NCBI RefSeq assembly: GCF_949987515.2
Contig: NC_082689.1
Span: 65,967,746-66,031,745 of the forward strand
Reading direction: 5' to 3'
DNA from: Delphinus delphis
Taxonomy: Eukaryota; Chordata; Mammalia; Artiodactyla; Delphinidae
Length of the DNA stretch: 64,000 nt
In this document: in pieces, positions 23,061 to 34,250 of the stretch
How positions within the stretch are numbered: the stretch's first letter is position 1
Layout: each line of letters opens with the position of its first letter
Made by a program: the position numbers and the translations under genes
Notes under the pieces: model-generated
Database searches by the model: none
What the model was told of the DNA's origin: nothing
The model's input: the letters and a program-made list of their open reading frames with translations, nothing else

Positions 23061-24715
23061 AGTGATATGTGCAATTAGCAATGTAAATAGTAAACACTGA
23101 ATTTTCCTGAAAGTGTGCTATAAATACAGTGGGAAGATGGAAAGAGGGACCTGTGTTTGTGGTGTGTGGTAGGAGAGATGAGTCAGACCCCTTGATCATC
23201 ATTCTAAATGCAGGGAAATCAATCAGTAATGGTATCTCAAATTGAAAAGTCAATACTGTGAACAGTAGTTGAAAAATTGGGGGATACATATTATTGTGGA
23301 CAAAGAATGTCACCTGCCATTTCACTAAACAGAGAATGTTGCCTGCCATCAAGCCTTCTGCCATTGCAGTCAACCCCTGCGCTCTGAAGGGGAGCTCAGG
23401 ATTGAGAAAAAAAGGATACTGGCCCTAGATAGGTAAGATGCGTATAATAATTTTCAATGAGCCGCAGACTCTTGCATCTTCCCATACCTCTCTACCAGCG
23501 GCTATAATTGTGAATAGAAACCAGGAGCTGTTGTCTCACTTGGCAACACTTTGATGTTTACTTGAAAACATCCTGTTGCAGTAAACCTGAATTCCCTTTA
23601 TGTAACAGATTTTCTTTCCATCCAGGCATGAAGGGTCGCTTTTAAATTGCTCTTGTTATCTGGTGTAGTAACAGGGCTGAACTATAATCAGTCGTTAATT
23701 GTGAAAGGGGTTCATCAGATAAGTGAGCACCATTTACGAGTGCCCCGAGGAAACAAAGTCAAAAACTAAAGTGTTCAGCAGGTGTAAAGACTGAGGTAAA
23801 TATGATCCCCACCTGAACGTCCTGTCTTGAAGGGACCAAGCTGGACTGGGGGAGGAGAGGTCTGCAGGGGCAAAGTGGTGTCATTTAGTGAGTTTGGACA
23901 TCTGAAAAAGAGTAGGAAGATTGAAAAACTGTATCCAGGAGGATACATTTTTCTCTTTCATGGATTTGCTGAGAGCTTGTTTTGCAAAACTAGTAACCTC
24001 TGTAGTTTTAACCATTTAATAAACACATCTGGATTTAAATATTTGTAGAAGTGTAAGAAGTATCTTAAGTCACTTTGGAAAATTTTCAAAATAAGAAATT
24101 CTATTTCTAGATGTATCTTCTCCTGGAGGACATTTGTTAATTAGATCTGGTCCAAACTGAAGATGTGTGAGGGAAAAAGAAGACAATGCGTTTTTTAAGT
24201 GTAATCGGAAAAGGAGGGCTTGTTTTTATGGCTCACTGAAAAATTGGGAATGTTGTATTTGAAAATAGATTTAGGCAAGATCTCTTGTTATCTTGTCCAA
24301 TCACAGAGCAAAACAGTAACATTCCAGCTCATTCAAGCTAAACTATTTGGGTTTCTTGCCTTTGAGTAGCTTGTTGGCACATAAGAGCGTTCTGTCAGCA
24401 ACTTCTTTGAATTTGGTGCCTGACTTCATGTAACACATACCTTTTTCATTACTTAAAAAAAAAATCTCCAAACTATATTCGTTTTTCTGTCTTCTCACAG
24501 ACAATTTTTCTTCTTTAAGAAATAGATCTAGTATTGTCTTCATCTCTTAGTGCTGTTTCCCTCCTCACCACCTGTCACCCAAAGGCTCTTTCCAGATAAC
24601 TTTCCTATGAAGTAGAAACTTCCCTTTAAGGATATGAAAGCCACACTATGGGTTTTAACATATTTGGAGGGTAAGCTGAGAATACCTTTCAAACATTTAA
24701 AATTTTCATAGTCAA
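23061..24715. other. Non-coding stretch, no gene seen
   Basis: I recognise no gene or named repeat. Minus-strand frames at 23059-23373 and 24343-24543 lack motifs. Confidence 0.5.
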
Positions 24716-25160
24716 AAATCTTCTGGAATAAAGTCTAAAGAGATATCAGACAAACACACATGGATATTTGAGTATTCAAAATTGAACTGAAATTACTTAA
24801 ATATTCGTTAATACTGGATTGGTGAAATAAGTGCAAGAGTGCTATGAAGAATTATAAATAGTGAGGTGGAGACGGTCTATCTATCTATATACCTATCTAA
24901 TTATCTATCTTTATATATTTTAAATAGCTCAGGTATATTGTTAATCGAAAGAGTATGGTATGACCTCATCTTTGTCTTTAAAAATGTGTGTGTCTGTGTG
25001 TGTGTATCTAATGTGTATCATTATAAATGTCTGGATGGAAACGTTCATAGTGGTTTTCTTTGGGTGCTTAGGGATATTTCTTTCTTCTTTTTACATTTTA
25101 ATGAATTGTCTGTTTTGTTTTACAACAAATAGGTATTACTTTTTAATCACAGAAAGAATA
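24716..25160 (+). mobile_element. Old L1 (L1M-type) 3' end, sense
   Basis: The order 'taatactggattggtgaaat', 'gagtatggtatgacctcat', a TGTGTGT stretch and 'attttaatgaattgtctg' matches the 3' UTR of an ancient L1. A TCTATCTATC run near 24878 adds simple repeat. Confidence 0.55.
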
Positions 25161-25190
25161 AATCATTTTCATTTAAAAATACCTACTGTG

Positions 25191-25213
25191 GGAAATCATG
25201 ATTTACGAATCAT
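25191..25213. repeat. Two copies of a palindromic decamer
   Basis: AATCATGATT occurs twice, just before the 12/24-bp array, separated by TACG. Each copy is a perfect 10-bp palindrome. Confidence 0.85.
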
Positions 25214-25309
25214 GATTTGTAAAGTTCTTTGTAAAGAACTTTGTAAAGTTCTTTGTAAAGAACTTTGTAAAGTTCTTTGTAAAGAACTTTGTAAAGTTCT
25301 TTACAAATC
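25214..25309. repeat. 12/24-bp tandem array of alternating inverted decamers
   Basis: Seven decamers on an exact 12-bp step, AAAG-NN-CTTT, separated by GT. NN alternates strictly TT, AA, TT, AA, TT, AA, TT, so neighbours are exact reverse complements. The array spans 25219-25304 and is closed by an 11-bp inverted repeat (GATTTGTAAAG at 25214, CTTTACAAATC at 25299). It can form several alternative hairpins. The repeated peptide it would encode is a consequence of the repeat, not evidence of a gene. Confidence 0.97.
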
Positions 25310-25985
25310 CTTTTGGGAAGAGTTTATTCCATTCTTAATATATCCAAATTAACTATTGAGGAAAATAGATAAACAAGTTTCAAATCATAAAACAATAGTC
25401 CTGGAAGCAGGACTAAGAAATTGTCACTATCTTTGAACAAGATAACGCTTTTGTCTATTTTAATGGGAAGATATTTAGGGGCAATGTTGGGAGTATAATT
25501 AAAAGGCCAGCCATGAATCTTGCCTGGGGACAGCTATACCTTTTGGACAGAAGCAGTAACTGCTTTCATAAACTGAGGGTCACTGATAAAATTATTTATT
25601 ATATGTGCATAATGGAAGTCAGAATCTCACTGCTCCATTAATGAATTGGGAAATAAACCATACCGACTTGTCAGGAACCCTGGAAATGCAATTGTGAGTT
25701 TTACAAGTTTCCAGAGTAAAACAGAGGTCTGTACAAAAGTTCTGAGGATACCACACAAATATTCTCTGCTCATCAGCATAAGGCAGAATAACCTAATTAG
25801 GATAATTGACCACAAGGAAACTGGAGCCTCTAGAACAGAAAGAAAGTTTCTGTTGACCTGCAAGCCTCAAACCCATTAAAATGAAAATGAATACATCTTC
25901 TCAGAACTTTCAGAGCCCCCAGTGTCAGTTCGTAGTTTTAGCCAAATATCCTTTCCTGGTAGTTAATATGTATTACCTTTGTAAA

Positions 25986-26017
<32 letters not shown>

Positions 26018-26755
26018 TACTGGGGTTCGCCGCTATTGCTCTTATTACTAATGAAGACAAGGAGCTTGATTTAGGTCCAATTTAAGGTCTGTGGAAATTA
26101 GTTTGGTTTCCTTCCAGACCAAGCCAATGAAAATAACTGGTTCCATTCATTTATTAGTCCAGATAAACAAAGCCAGTCTTATTCTGGGCATAATGCTTAT
26201 CTGTGTGAGTGACCTGCGCCGAAGCCCAGGGGAGGACAGAAACCATGAAAAGCAGAAACTGAAAAGTTGGCCTCTTTCCCCAGGAGCTAACTGTGTTCCA
26301 GAGCAAGGAGAAATGTACTCAAATGAGCTGAAGTGAAGAGCAATAGCCTCTCTGGTGTTTTTGACCTTCGAATATAGGAAAATTAAAGCAATTTTACTGT
26401 GTGGTCTGGAAGAACAATTTTTCTTAGTTTGTACTCCGTTTAACAATACACAGAAAGGCAAATGGATTGTTCTTTAGGGCACTGCTTTTTTTTGGAAAAC
26501 AATACCTCCCTCTTTCCCAAAGTAAAATTTGTTTCCTTTTAAAACAAAAGTAAAGTACTATTTATTTTTATTTTGATATCTTGAAAATAATACTACATAT
26601 ACTTGAGCTATTTGGAAATGTCCTTGTAATAAAACCAGGGCTGGGAAATATTAGTATATAAATATGGACATTCATATCAAGATTGTATGTTACTTAGTCT
26701 CCAGCAAGCTGCCATAGAATTGACCAAAAATGGCTCTTTCCATTAGTTTTCTTTC
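25310..26755. other. Non-coding stretch, no gene seen
   Basis: No gene is recognised. A T25 tract lies at 25986-26010. It does not have the flanking pattern of a recent retroposon. Confidence 0.5.
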
Positions 26756-27370
26756 TTCAATTAATTAGCTTTTAATGAAAAATACATTGGAATTGCAAAA
26801 ATGCAGAATACAAAGGATATGCAATGAGAAGTATACCTGCTGCGTAGTCCAGATTCCCATCCAGAAGTAATCACTATTTGTACTTTCTTGCTTATCTTTT
26901 TAGAAATTTTCTGTGCACACACAGCACGTGCATGTAATAAATTAATATATAAAACATACACAGAGATATTTGTATGTCTCACAAATGGGAATTTTCTTCC
27001 TTTTACCTAGTTTTATTTTTTCTTTCTTTATTTCTTTTATATTTTTTAAACAATTTAAACATATATCCTAGAGATCATCCAAATAAGCTTACATAATTCT
27101 ACATTATTCTTCTAATGACTGCAAAATATAATACAATATTTAATTATATGGCTATGCCATAATTTATTTAATCAGTTATCTGTTGCAGGACAGAAAGCTG
27201 TTACTTGCTTCTTTCTTTTTTCCTACAGACAACGCTTCAATAAACTTTCAGATGTATACGTCTTTGCATGTATGTGTAAGTATGCGTAGGTAAGTTCTAG
27301 AAGTAGAGTTGCTAGGTCAAAGTCTGTAGCTCATTTTAAATTCTCCCTGTTTAGTAGATGTGACAAAATT
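26756..27370 (-). mobile_element. Old L1 (L1M-type) 3' end, antisense
   Basis: Blocks such as 'gctatgccataatttattta', 'gcttcaataaactttcagat' and 'tagaagtagagttgctaggt' match the antisense 3' UTR of old L1s. Confidence 0.6.
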
Positions 27371-28362
27371 TTGTCTTTTCCCTTGAATCATTTCACAATG
27401 AAAATGTGAAAAACCAAGGAATTTACTATATAAAATAGAAACAGTGATGGTTGTTGATTTCAGGTCAATGAAACACTCAGTTTTGAATGTTCAATGCCCC
27501 CCAAAAATCAGCATGTAGATGCTACCAAACCAGAGAGAAAGAATCTCTACAAGCTTACACTTCCTTAAAAAAAAAGCCAACTTTCAGCTCCTGAAAGAAT
27601 TTGCCACCAAGTTGTGAAGAGGATAACTTCTAGAGCATTTAAAGTCTCAAAGCAAATTAATTCAATGTTGCAAGTATTTATTGCCTGCCTACTCCTTATA
27701 AACCCCAATGGACTGTAAAAAGAATTGTATACTGTCCCTGCTGGCCAGGGCCAGGGACCTGAGAGTGAGAGAAGATAACTGCACAAGCAAGTATTTAGTG
27801 AAAGCGACTCATCTGGGGGGAAGGAGGGCTCACTGTAACGTGGAAAAATCTTTATCATGTCACTTCTCACATGCCAAAGCTATGTCAAGTAAGCAGTGAT
27901 ATAAGGGAAGACACATTTCTCTAGCATATTACAGGTATTAATAAGTATTATTTCAAAGGAAGAAAGAATGGAGGAAGGATAGGAGGAAGGCAAGGAAGAA
28001 GGAACATGAAAAACAATTTCCAGCCTGTATCATCCTAAAAGACTTCTTACACGTCTTATTCATCTTTGTATCTCCATCAGTCAAGTGATGGCCCCAAGTT
28101 AACACCTTATGACCCATCTTCCAAGAATGATTCGCTTTTCTCTGTAACACACACAGCCCTCTCCTGTTTCAATGCCTTTGAATGTCTTCCTTATATTAGT
28201 CCACCCAGCAATAGCCTATTTATCCTTGCATTGCTGACTCAACAGATCATTATTTTTTCTTTCCACCCAGGAAAATACATCCTTTCCTTCCCCTACACTC
28301 CCATGCTTCTAGGGAATATCTCCATCATAGTTTATATATAATACATACACACACATATATAA

Positions 28363-28363
<1 letters not shown>
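27371..28363. other. Non-coding stretch with purine tract
   Basis: No gene is seen. A GGAA-rich purine tract runs 27957-28005. The start of the TA microsatellite region marks the right edge. Confidence 0.5.

Positions 28364-28399
<36 letters not shown>
28364..28399. repeat. (TA)n microsatellite
   Basis: About 18 TA units, next to the A/T-rich 3' end of the adjacent antisense SINE. Confidence 0.9.
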
Positions 28400-28404
<5 letters not shown>

Positions 28405-28409
28405 TTAAA

Positions 28410-28545
28410 ATATATATTTTTTTATTTTAATATTTTTGGCCACACCACGCACCTTGTGGGATCTTAGTTCCCCAACCAGGGATCAAACCCAGGTCCACGG
28501 CAGTGAAAGCGCCAGGTCTTAACCACAAGACCGCCAGGGAATTCC
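28410..28545 (-). mobile_element. Older CHR-type SINE, antisense
   Basis: Antisense copy with 'tttggccacaccacgc', 'cttgtgggatcttagttccc', 'caaccagggatcaaaccc' and the end 'ccgccagggaattcc'. It differs from the CHR-2 copies in the window and is an older, CHR-1-like form. Confidence 0.85.
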
Positions 28546-28829
28546 TTCATTTGTATTGTTTTCTTCCTGACCTCCTGTATTTTTGAACTATGTGTTCTTT
28601 CTTGCAATATTATCACATGCTGTTTTTGTCATGGTTACTTATGAATATTATTTACAACTAGGCTATCATTTCCTTCTTTGTCTTCTCTAAAAATAAAAGT
28701 TTATATCTCTCACAACGTTTAGCACAGTGCTCTATATTTCATTTTAAAAAAGCTTACTGGGTGTCTGCTATCCGGGCAGGATGCTAATTTAATGGCTCAT
28801 ATTGGATCATTAAACACTTGGTAATAATA

Positions 28830-29025
28830 GCAAATGATCACAGGGCTTACCGTGTGTAGGCACTCTTTCAAGCACTTTACATAATTAACTTATTTAATTC
28901 TCACAGCAACCATGGGAGGTAGGTTTGCTAGTATTAGCATTCCCATTGTCCGATGTGGAAACTGAGGCACTGACAGGTTCAGTATCTTGCCCAAGTTCAT
29001 TGCTAAGTGTTGGCACCGAACACTC
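28830..29025 (-). mobile_element. MIR SINE, antisense
   Basis: Antisense MIR: 'tcaagcactttacataatta', 'attctcacagcaaccatggg', 'gtggaaactgaggcac'. Confidence 0.85.
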
Positions 29026-29054
29026 TGGGTCATTATTTGAGACTGACTAGAGGC

Positions 29055-29225
29055 TTGAGCAGATGTTTACATTAACACTTAGAGCTAGGCATCACAATTC
29101 CTGTTTTGGAGATGAGACTCAGAGAGGCAAAATAGCATGTTCAAGGTCACACAGCTTGTTGGCAAAAACAAGATCAAAATTATGTTTAATTCCCAAGTCC
29201 ATATATTTTCTACTGCCTGTGCCTC
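29055..29225 (-). mobile_element. MIR SINE, antisense (second copy)
   Basis: It contains 'ggagatgagactcagagagg' and 'tcaaggtcacacagcttgtt'. It lies in tandem with the previous MIR and could be a fragment of a second insertion. Confidence 0.7.
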
Positions 29226-29419
29226 AATGTGAATAAAAGTCCTACCTTTCCCTAGGGTAACGTCTCAGATTGTATCTTTCAGCAGTAGTTTTTGCCTGCC
29301 CAGCATCCATTTTCCTTTTTTCTAGTAGCACCATGTTCTTCCTTCAAGGATCTACCCCCTCTCACCCTCAGCACATGGAGGCAACACATGAATTGCATTC
29401 CTGTTACGGTCACATGTCT

Positions 29420-29578
29420 TCTTCTCAGGAAGGTTTGAAGTTCCTTGAAAGAAGGAATGGTTTCTTCTTCTTCCTCTTCCTCCTCCCTCTTCTTTATCTC
29501 TTTCTCCTCTTTTTCTTGTAAGTACATCTCACATGCACGATACCTAGTAGAGGCTGAAAATATTTGCTGAGTGAATAC
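29420..29578 (+). mobile_element. L2 LINE 3' end with pyrimidine tract
   Basis: 'agttccttgaaagaaggaat' and 'aatatttgctgagtgaata' are L2 3' end signatures. A TTC/TCC-rich tract lies between them (29459-29518). Confidence 0.6.
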
Positions 29579-30398
29579 CTTGCACATGGTACTTGCTTAC
29601 TCACTATTTGTGAAATTGGACTGTTCGACAAGATAGCAAATAAAATGGGCCTCACCAAAGTGTTAGAACCCCAGTAGGCAGAGAAAGGTCAAGGATATGC
29701 CCCAGGTATATTCTACTTCCTGGTACCATTCAAAGACAGAGCATTTGAGTCACTGGAGGTTTCCAAGGTGGTTTTCATGGGAGAGCCCATGTAGAATTCT
29801 TGTGCATAATCTAACCTGTTAGACATGAAGGAGCAATGAAACGGACAAATTCCATGTCTTAGAAGAAAAACGTCAGTATTCTCCAGATAGAGGAGTAAGG
29901 GGCTCATGATACCTCTATCTCAATGGCAAAAGGCAAGTAATCTCTATGCAGCATTAATCTAAATTTGATTAAGATCTTTAGAGTTTCTAAACAAACAAAC
30001 AAAGATTATGATATCCACCTATCCTCTACCTTTCTAGAACTATAGTTCAAAACAAAACTATAAACTATAAGCCAAAAATAAACATAATAAAGTCTTATAA
30101 AATGCTAATTTTTCTCACTGAGGATCACTTTTAGGCTTTCCAAAAAGGATCAGATATCAAATTCTTTCAAAAAAGTTTTTGGAGGAGTCTGCTCTGCTGT
30201 GCCTCAAGCATGTTGTTGGTTTTTCTTTGGGATAGTTGTGTGCTGCCTCTAAAGATGAAGGCAACAGTAATACAAGTGCTCATCCAGTCATGAAAAGAGA
30301 ACTTCTTTGCTTTGTACGGTGACCCTAACTTGAGACCTGCTGGTCTAGGTAGCCTCTCTTTTCCTTGTTCAATAGTTTGATGTGCATTATTCTTGTAC
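29579..30398. other. Non-coding stretch, no gene seen
   Basis: No motif or named repeat is recognised; the frames here are short. Confidence 0.5.
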
Positions 30399-30406
30399 AA
30401 AACCCA

Positions 30407-30410
<4 letters not shown>

Positions 30411-30437
<27 letters not shown>

Positions 30438-30630
30438 GTGGTACGTGGGCCTCTCACTGTTGTGGCCTCTCCCGTTGCGGAGCACAGGCTCCGGACGCAC
30501 AGGCTCAGTGGCCATGGCTCACGGGCCTAGCCGCTCCGCGGCATGTGGGATCTTCCCGGACCGGGGCACGAACCCATGTCTCCTGCATCGGCAGGCGGAC
30601 TCTCAACCACTGCGCCACCAGCGAAGTCCC
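30411..30630 (-). mobile_element. CHR-2-type SINE, antisense, with target-site duplication
   Basis: A full-length antisense SINE starting with a T27 tail. The direct repeat AAAACCCACCATTT flanks it (30399 and 30631). The long plus-strand frames across it (30365-30811 and 30382-30795) are SINE shadows. Confidence 0.96.
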
Positions 30631-30644
30631 AAAACCCACCATTT

Positions 30645-31284
30645 ATTTCCCATTACCCACAGCAACATTGCCCGAGTATTTTCTGAAGAAAATAGTTTTA
30701 ATAGAGGCAATGCAAAAAACTACTTTGAGGTCACCCGTGTATGGGGCATTCTATTTCATCCACTGGGGATATCAAGATATCACATTGCTTATTAACATAA
30801 AAAGATCCTAATGGGAAAAAAAGATGAACATAGTAACAATATTGTGTCTCCAAATAGCTGGCCCTGGATACTGTAATTACTGTGGAGCAAAAGAAAAGTG
30901 AACGAGGCTAGTATAAATGCAAAAGTTAGACAACATGCAAATAATTAAAATTAATCTTCTTGGTACTACACTCTAGTTCCTGCTCTTGACTAAAGACCCT
31001 AATATTTCAACCAGTTATTCTCTGAATTGTCAAGTCTAGTTTCTAAAGGCTATATTTTTAACTGTACATAAACATAAAATTGTTGGAGTTCAGGGAGGGG
31101 GTTAGTATGAAAGAGGAAGTATTTGCTAAGAGAAAAAGTGGCATAGGTCTTCATTACCTCCTTGTACAGCTATTGATACTTCTCTTTGGGCCAATTTTAG
31201 TCTAAATTTCCCATTTTCTGTCTCTATTTACTAAACACAACACTGAGAAGAGCTGGGTCTGGAAAGGAAGTAGCCCAAAGTATA
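30645..31284. other. Non-coding stretch, no gene seen
   Basis: Nothing is recognised beyond AT-rich sequence. Confidence 0.5.
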
Positions 31285-31485
31285 GTTTTAATAATGGCTA
31301 ATATTTCCTAAGTGTTGACAACATGTAGTCACCGTGCTAAGACTTGGATCATCCCATTAAATCAAGTTCCCCCGATGTAGGTACTATTGTTAACCTAGGT
31401 TTACAAATGAGGAAATGGAGGCTTAGAGAAGTTAAAATAAACAAACTTGTCCAAGGCCCCACAGCTATGCTTTAACCACTGTCCT
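31285..31485 (-). mobile_element. MIR SINE, antisense
   Basis: 'gtcaccgtgctaagacttgg', 'tttacaaatgaggaaatgga' and 'aaacttgtccaaggccccac' give the antisense MIR order. Confidence 0.8.
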
Positions 31486-31499
31486 AAAATGACCAATGA

Positions 31500-31680
31500 A
31501 TGAAAAGGGTCTTGTTCTAGGAACTAAAAGCCCCAGACTGTTGTCCTAGCTTTTCTTAAACTTTCTGAGCCTCAGTGCTTCATCTCCTTAGGTTATGGGG
31601 TTATTGTGAAAATCAACTAAGATAATGTTTACCTTAAGGACTTCGTAAATACAAACCATACAAACACAATGCATTACTAT
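31500..31680 (+). mobile_element. MIR SINE, sense
   Basis: 'ctttctgagcctcagtgctt', 'gggttattgtgaaaatcaac' and 'ttaaggacttcgtaaa' fit a sense MIR that faces the adjacent antisense copy. Confidence 0.65.
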
Positions 31681-32264
31681 AGTGCACATAAAAGAGAATG
31701 GATTGTGAGTTAGGAAGTTTTCATCAGAGGACTGAAATTGAGAGAGACTATACTGAAATACTAGGAGAAAATTGGCTATGTGGTGAAGTATTCTGATATT
31801 TGGGAAGTTGGGGCAGACAGAGGAAGATGCACCCTAGATGCCTTCTGGGAGAGTGAAAGAGGAAGTGCCCAATGGAAGATGAGTACGGGGATCTTAGAGC
31901 AAAAAAAGCCAAAAAAAAAAAAACCCTGAAAAAACAACCAAAAAAGAAAACAAAAGAGAGAGAGAGAGGAGATAGTTAAAGCCCAGCCCAAAGCTACATA
32001 CAGAATAGTATGAGAGAAATAAAGATGTGGCATCTTCTCTGGCTGCTGGGTTGTCTACTTTTGCTTATTGTAGCTGCTGGAACAGAAGGCAACATATTCT
32101 GAAGAAGAAAAGACTGTACCCTTGCTCTTCTGCATATTTGTTTTGGGGACTTGTGAGATACCTAGATTATTTCTGCGGGCTTGTTTTTTTTTTTTTTTTT
32201 CCCTTAAGGGAAAAAAAAGGGGGAACTTACAAGGTTGAATTTGACATTTTTGCCAAATCTCTTA
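31681..32264. other. Non-coding stretch with simple repeats
   Basis: No gene is seen. It holds an AC-poor A-rich tract and (GA)n at 31913-31972, and a 26-bp perfect palindrome at 32193-32218. Confidence 0.5.
32193..32218. repeat. Perfect 26-bp palindrome
   Basis: T8, then CCCTTAAGGG, then A8: every base pairs across the centre. The T run on the left is longer (17 T, 32184-32200). Confidence 0.95.
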
Positions 32265-32306
32265 AACCGGTGGTCCTCAAATTTAGTAAACATCAGAATC
32301 CCTGGG
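32265..32306 (+). mobile_element. MER5-type element, left part (interrupted)
   Basis: 'ggtggtcctcaaatttag' and 'catcagaatccctgg' are the left end of a MER5-like hAT element. The element is split by the insertion at 32307-32820 and resumes at 32823. Confidence 0.65.
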
Positions 32307-32820
32307 ATAGGTCTGCCAGATTCAGCAATTAAAAATTGCAATGCAATTAATTTTAAATTTCAGTTAAATAACGAATAATTTTGCTATAAACATGTCCAAA
32401 ATATTGCATGGGCCATGCTTATACTAAAAAAATTTACTCATTGTTTATCTGAACTTCAAAGTTAATTGAGGGGCTTCCCTGGTGGCGCAGTGGTTGAGAA
32501 TCTGCCTGCTAATGCAGGGGACACGGTTCGAGCCCTGGTCTAGGAGGATCCCATATGCCGTGGAGCAACTAGGCCTGTGAGCCACAACTACTGAGCCTGC
32601 GCGTCTGGAGCCTGTGCTCCGCAACAGGAGAGGCCGCGATAGTCAGAGGCCCACGCACCGCAATGAAGAGTGGTCCCTGCTTGCCACAACTAGAGAAAGC
32701 CCTCGCACAGAAACGAAGACCTAACACAGCAAAAATAAATAAATAAATTACTAAACTCCTACCCCCAACATAAAAAAAAAAAAAAAAAGTTAATTGAAAA
32801 TTCTGTATTTTATCTGGTAG
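32307..32820. mobile_element. Palindromic MITE split by a SINE
   Basis: Left half 'gtctgccagattcagcaa' and right half 'ctgtattttatctggtag' belong to a known long-palindrome non-autonomous DNA element. Inner parts mirror each other ('aaataacgaataatttt' and 'aaaaaaatttactcattgtt'). Roughly 8-bp ATCCCTGG / CTACCTGG copies at its edges are compatible with a diverged hAT target duplication. The CHR SINE at 32470-32785 interrupts the right half. Confidence 0.65.
32470..32785 (+). mobile_element. CHR-2 SINE, long form, with target-site duplication
   Basis: A long SINE: a tRNA-related part, a longer unique tail ('ccacaactagagaaagccct', 'acgaagacctaacacagc') and an (AAAT)n/poly-A end. The 12-bp direct repeat AAAGTTAATTGA lies at 32458-32469 and 32786-32797. 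Confidence 0.95.
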
Positions 32821-32822
32821 CA

Positions 32823-32965
32823 CTACCTGGAGCTTGTTAAAATGTAGACTCACCAATTCCATATTCTAATTTTGTCAGTAAAATCTGAAATAGGGCCAAG
32901 TGATCCTCCAGACGATTCCAGTGCAGCTTATTCCTAGCCAACACTTTGAGAGATACAGGTTAAGC
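32823..32965 (+). mobile_element. MER5-type element, right part
   Basis: It resumes with 'acctggagcttgttaaaatg' and ends near 'caacactttgagagatac', the right part of the element begun at 32265. Confidence 0.6.
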
Positions 32966-33164
32966 TTGGATAATGCCAACTCGGGAATGAGAGGTTGCAA
33001 GAGGCCAGGAGGACATCTTGGGGAGAGGAGAAAGGTATGTGTAGTGTGCTTAGGGGATGCTGGAGGACCTGGTCCTTGAGTAACAGCAGAGATAAGTCTG
33101 AGTGCTGGGACCACAGTGCAGTAATAAGAGAAGATATTTACTGAGCTCCGCTGTTGTGTCATGA

Positions 33165-33335
33165 AGTCCTCTCAACAACCACAAGAAGAATATAACTATT
33201 ATTATCTCTATCTCTTTAGATGAGGAAATAAAAGCTCAGGGTTAAGTAACTTGCCCAAGGTCACATAGGTAGTATATAGTGGCATCAGGTTTGATCTAAG
33301 ATCAATTGTTTCCACAGCCCACATTTTGAACCAGT
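33165..33335 (-). mobile_element. MIR SINE, antisense
   Basis: 'ttagatgaggaaataaaagc' and 'gtaacttgcccaaggtcaca' are typical antisense MIR. Confidence 0.8.
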
Positions 33336-33960
33336 CCTATGCAATGATAGGAAGTTTGGACAACTTTGCCAGTGCAACTATTTTTTTCCTCCCATTTGCA
33401 GCTTTCTTCAAATTGCTAAGTTAACTAAAATATAGTCAGGAATGCGTGACATCTGCTCTCTAGAAGTACACAAAGATCTCCACCTTCTGATGTATAGTAG
33501 CAAAAAGGTTTGGAAGTTTGTGAAAAGCTTAAGGGTCTGAGCCGATGAAAAAACTGGAGAGCCATTAGATAAGGTATTGTTTAAGACAATTTTTTTTTTT
33601 TTTTAGTCTAGAACGCTCGGCACTAGGCAGAACCCATCATCCTAAAGGGCAGTGTGTCAGGGGATGCTCTCCTTTGGAGCATAAACCAGTAATTTTCTCA
33701 CCAGGGGACCTAAGATGGTTGAATAGGCTCTGAAGATGATGTTAGGGGAGGCCACTAAATACAGGGAGTAGGTTGATGAAGGAATTGGAGCTGATTAGAC
33801 TAGAAAGGAGACAACTCAAAGGAACCCTGGCTGCAGTTTTCTAACATTTGTAGAACTGGTAGGAGGGAACGGCAACAAGCAAGGACCATAGGTTAGATGT
33901 TAGTAGGAAAAGGATTTTGACTCAATCTATGTGGTAAAGTGCATTATTATTCAAAATATT
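33336..33960. other. Non-coding stretch, no gene seen
   Basis: No gene is seen. A T14 tract is at 33591-33604. Confidence 0.5.
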
Positions 33961-33964
33961 TGCT

Positions 33965-34250
33965 GCTTTCCTCTGGGGTGTCTCTCTTCCCATCTTGTCC
34001 CTCTCTGGGGGAGGATTCCATATGATTTGTGTTGGCTAACAAAATGTGAAAACTTTAAGGTCCAGCATGGATTCCCCACTATCTCTTTTCCTCTGCCATG
34101 AGATCTGCAATGTCCCAGAGAGGGGCTTCTCCGTCAGCCCAGATCCCAGATGGAAACGGATGAGTGGTAGAGCCATCTGACCTGTGTTAGGCACACAGTG
34201 TAAGCAAGAAGTAAGCCTCTGTTGTTAAAAAAAAAAAAAAAGTCACTGAC
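33965..34250 (+). mobile_element. Probable MaLR-type LTR fragment
   Basis: The right end 'gtaagcaagaagtaagcctc' followed by 'tgttgtt' and an A tract, and the order of preceding blocks, resemble an ancient MaLR LTR. The family is not assigned. Confidence 0.4.

Noticed and set aside
25214..25309. Possible CRISPR-like array.
   Set aside because: There are no unique spacers: units are contiguous 12-mers in mammalian DNA.
24960..25352. Frame with a repeated KVLCKELC peptide.
   Set aside because: The peptide repetition follows from the 12/24-bp palindromic array, where a 24-bp period keeps frame automatically.
30365..30811. Frames of 137-148 codons on the plus strand.
   Set aside because: Their central part is the antisense CHR SINE. 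The same peptide pattern recurs at the other SINE copies.
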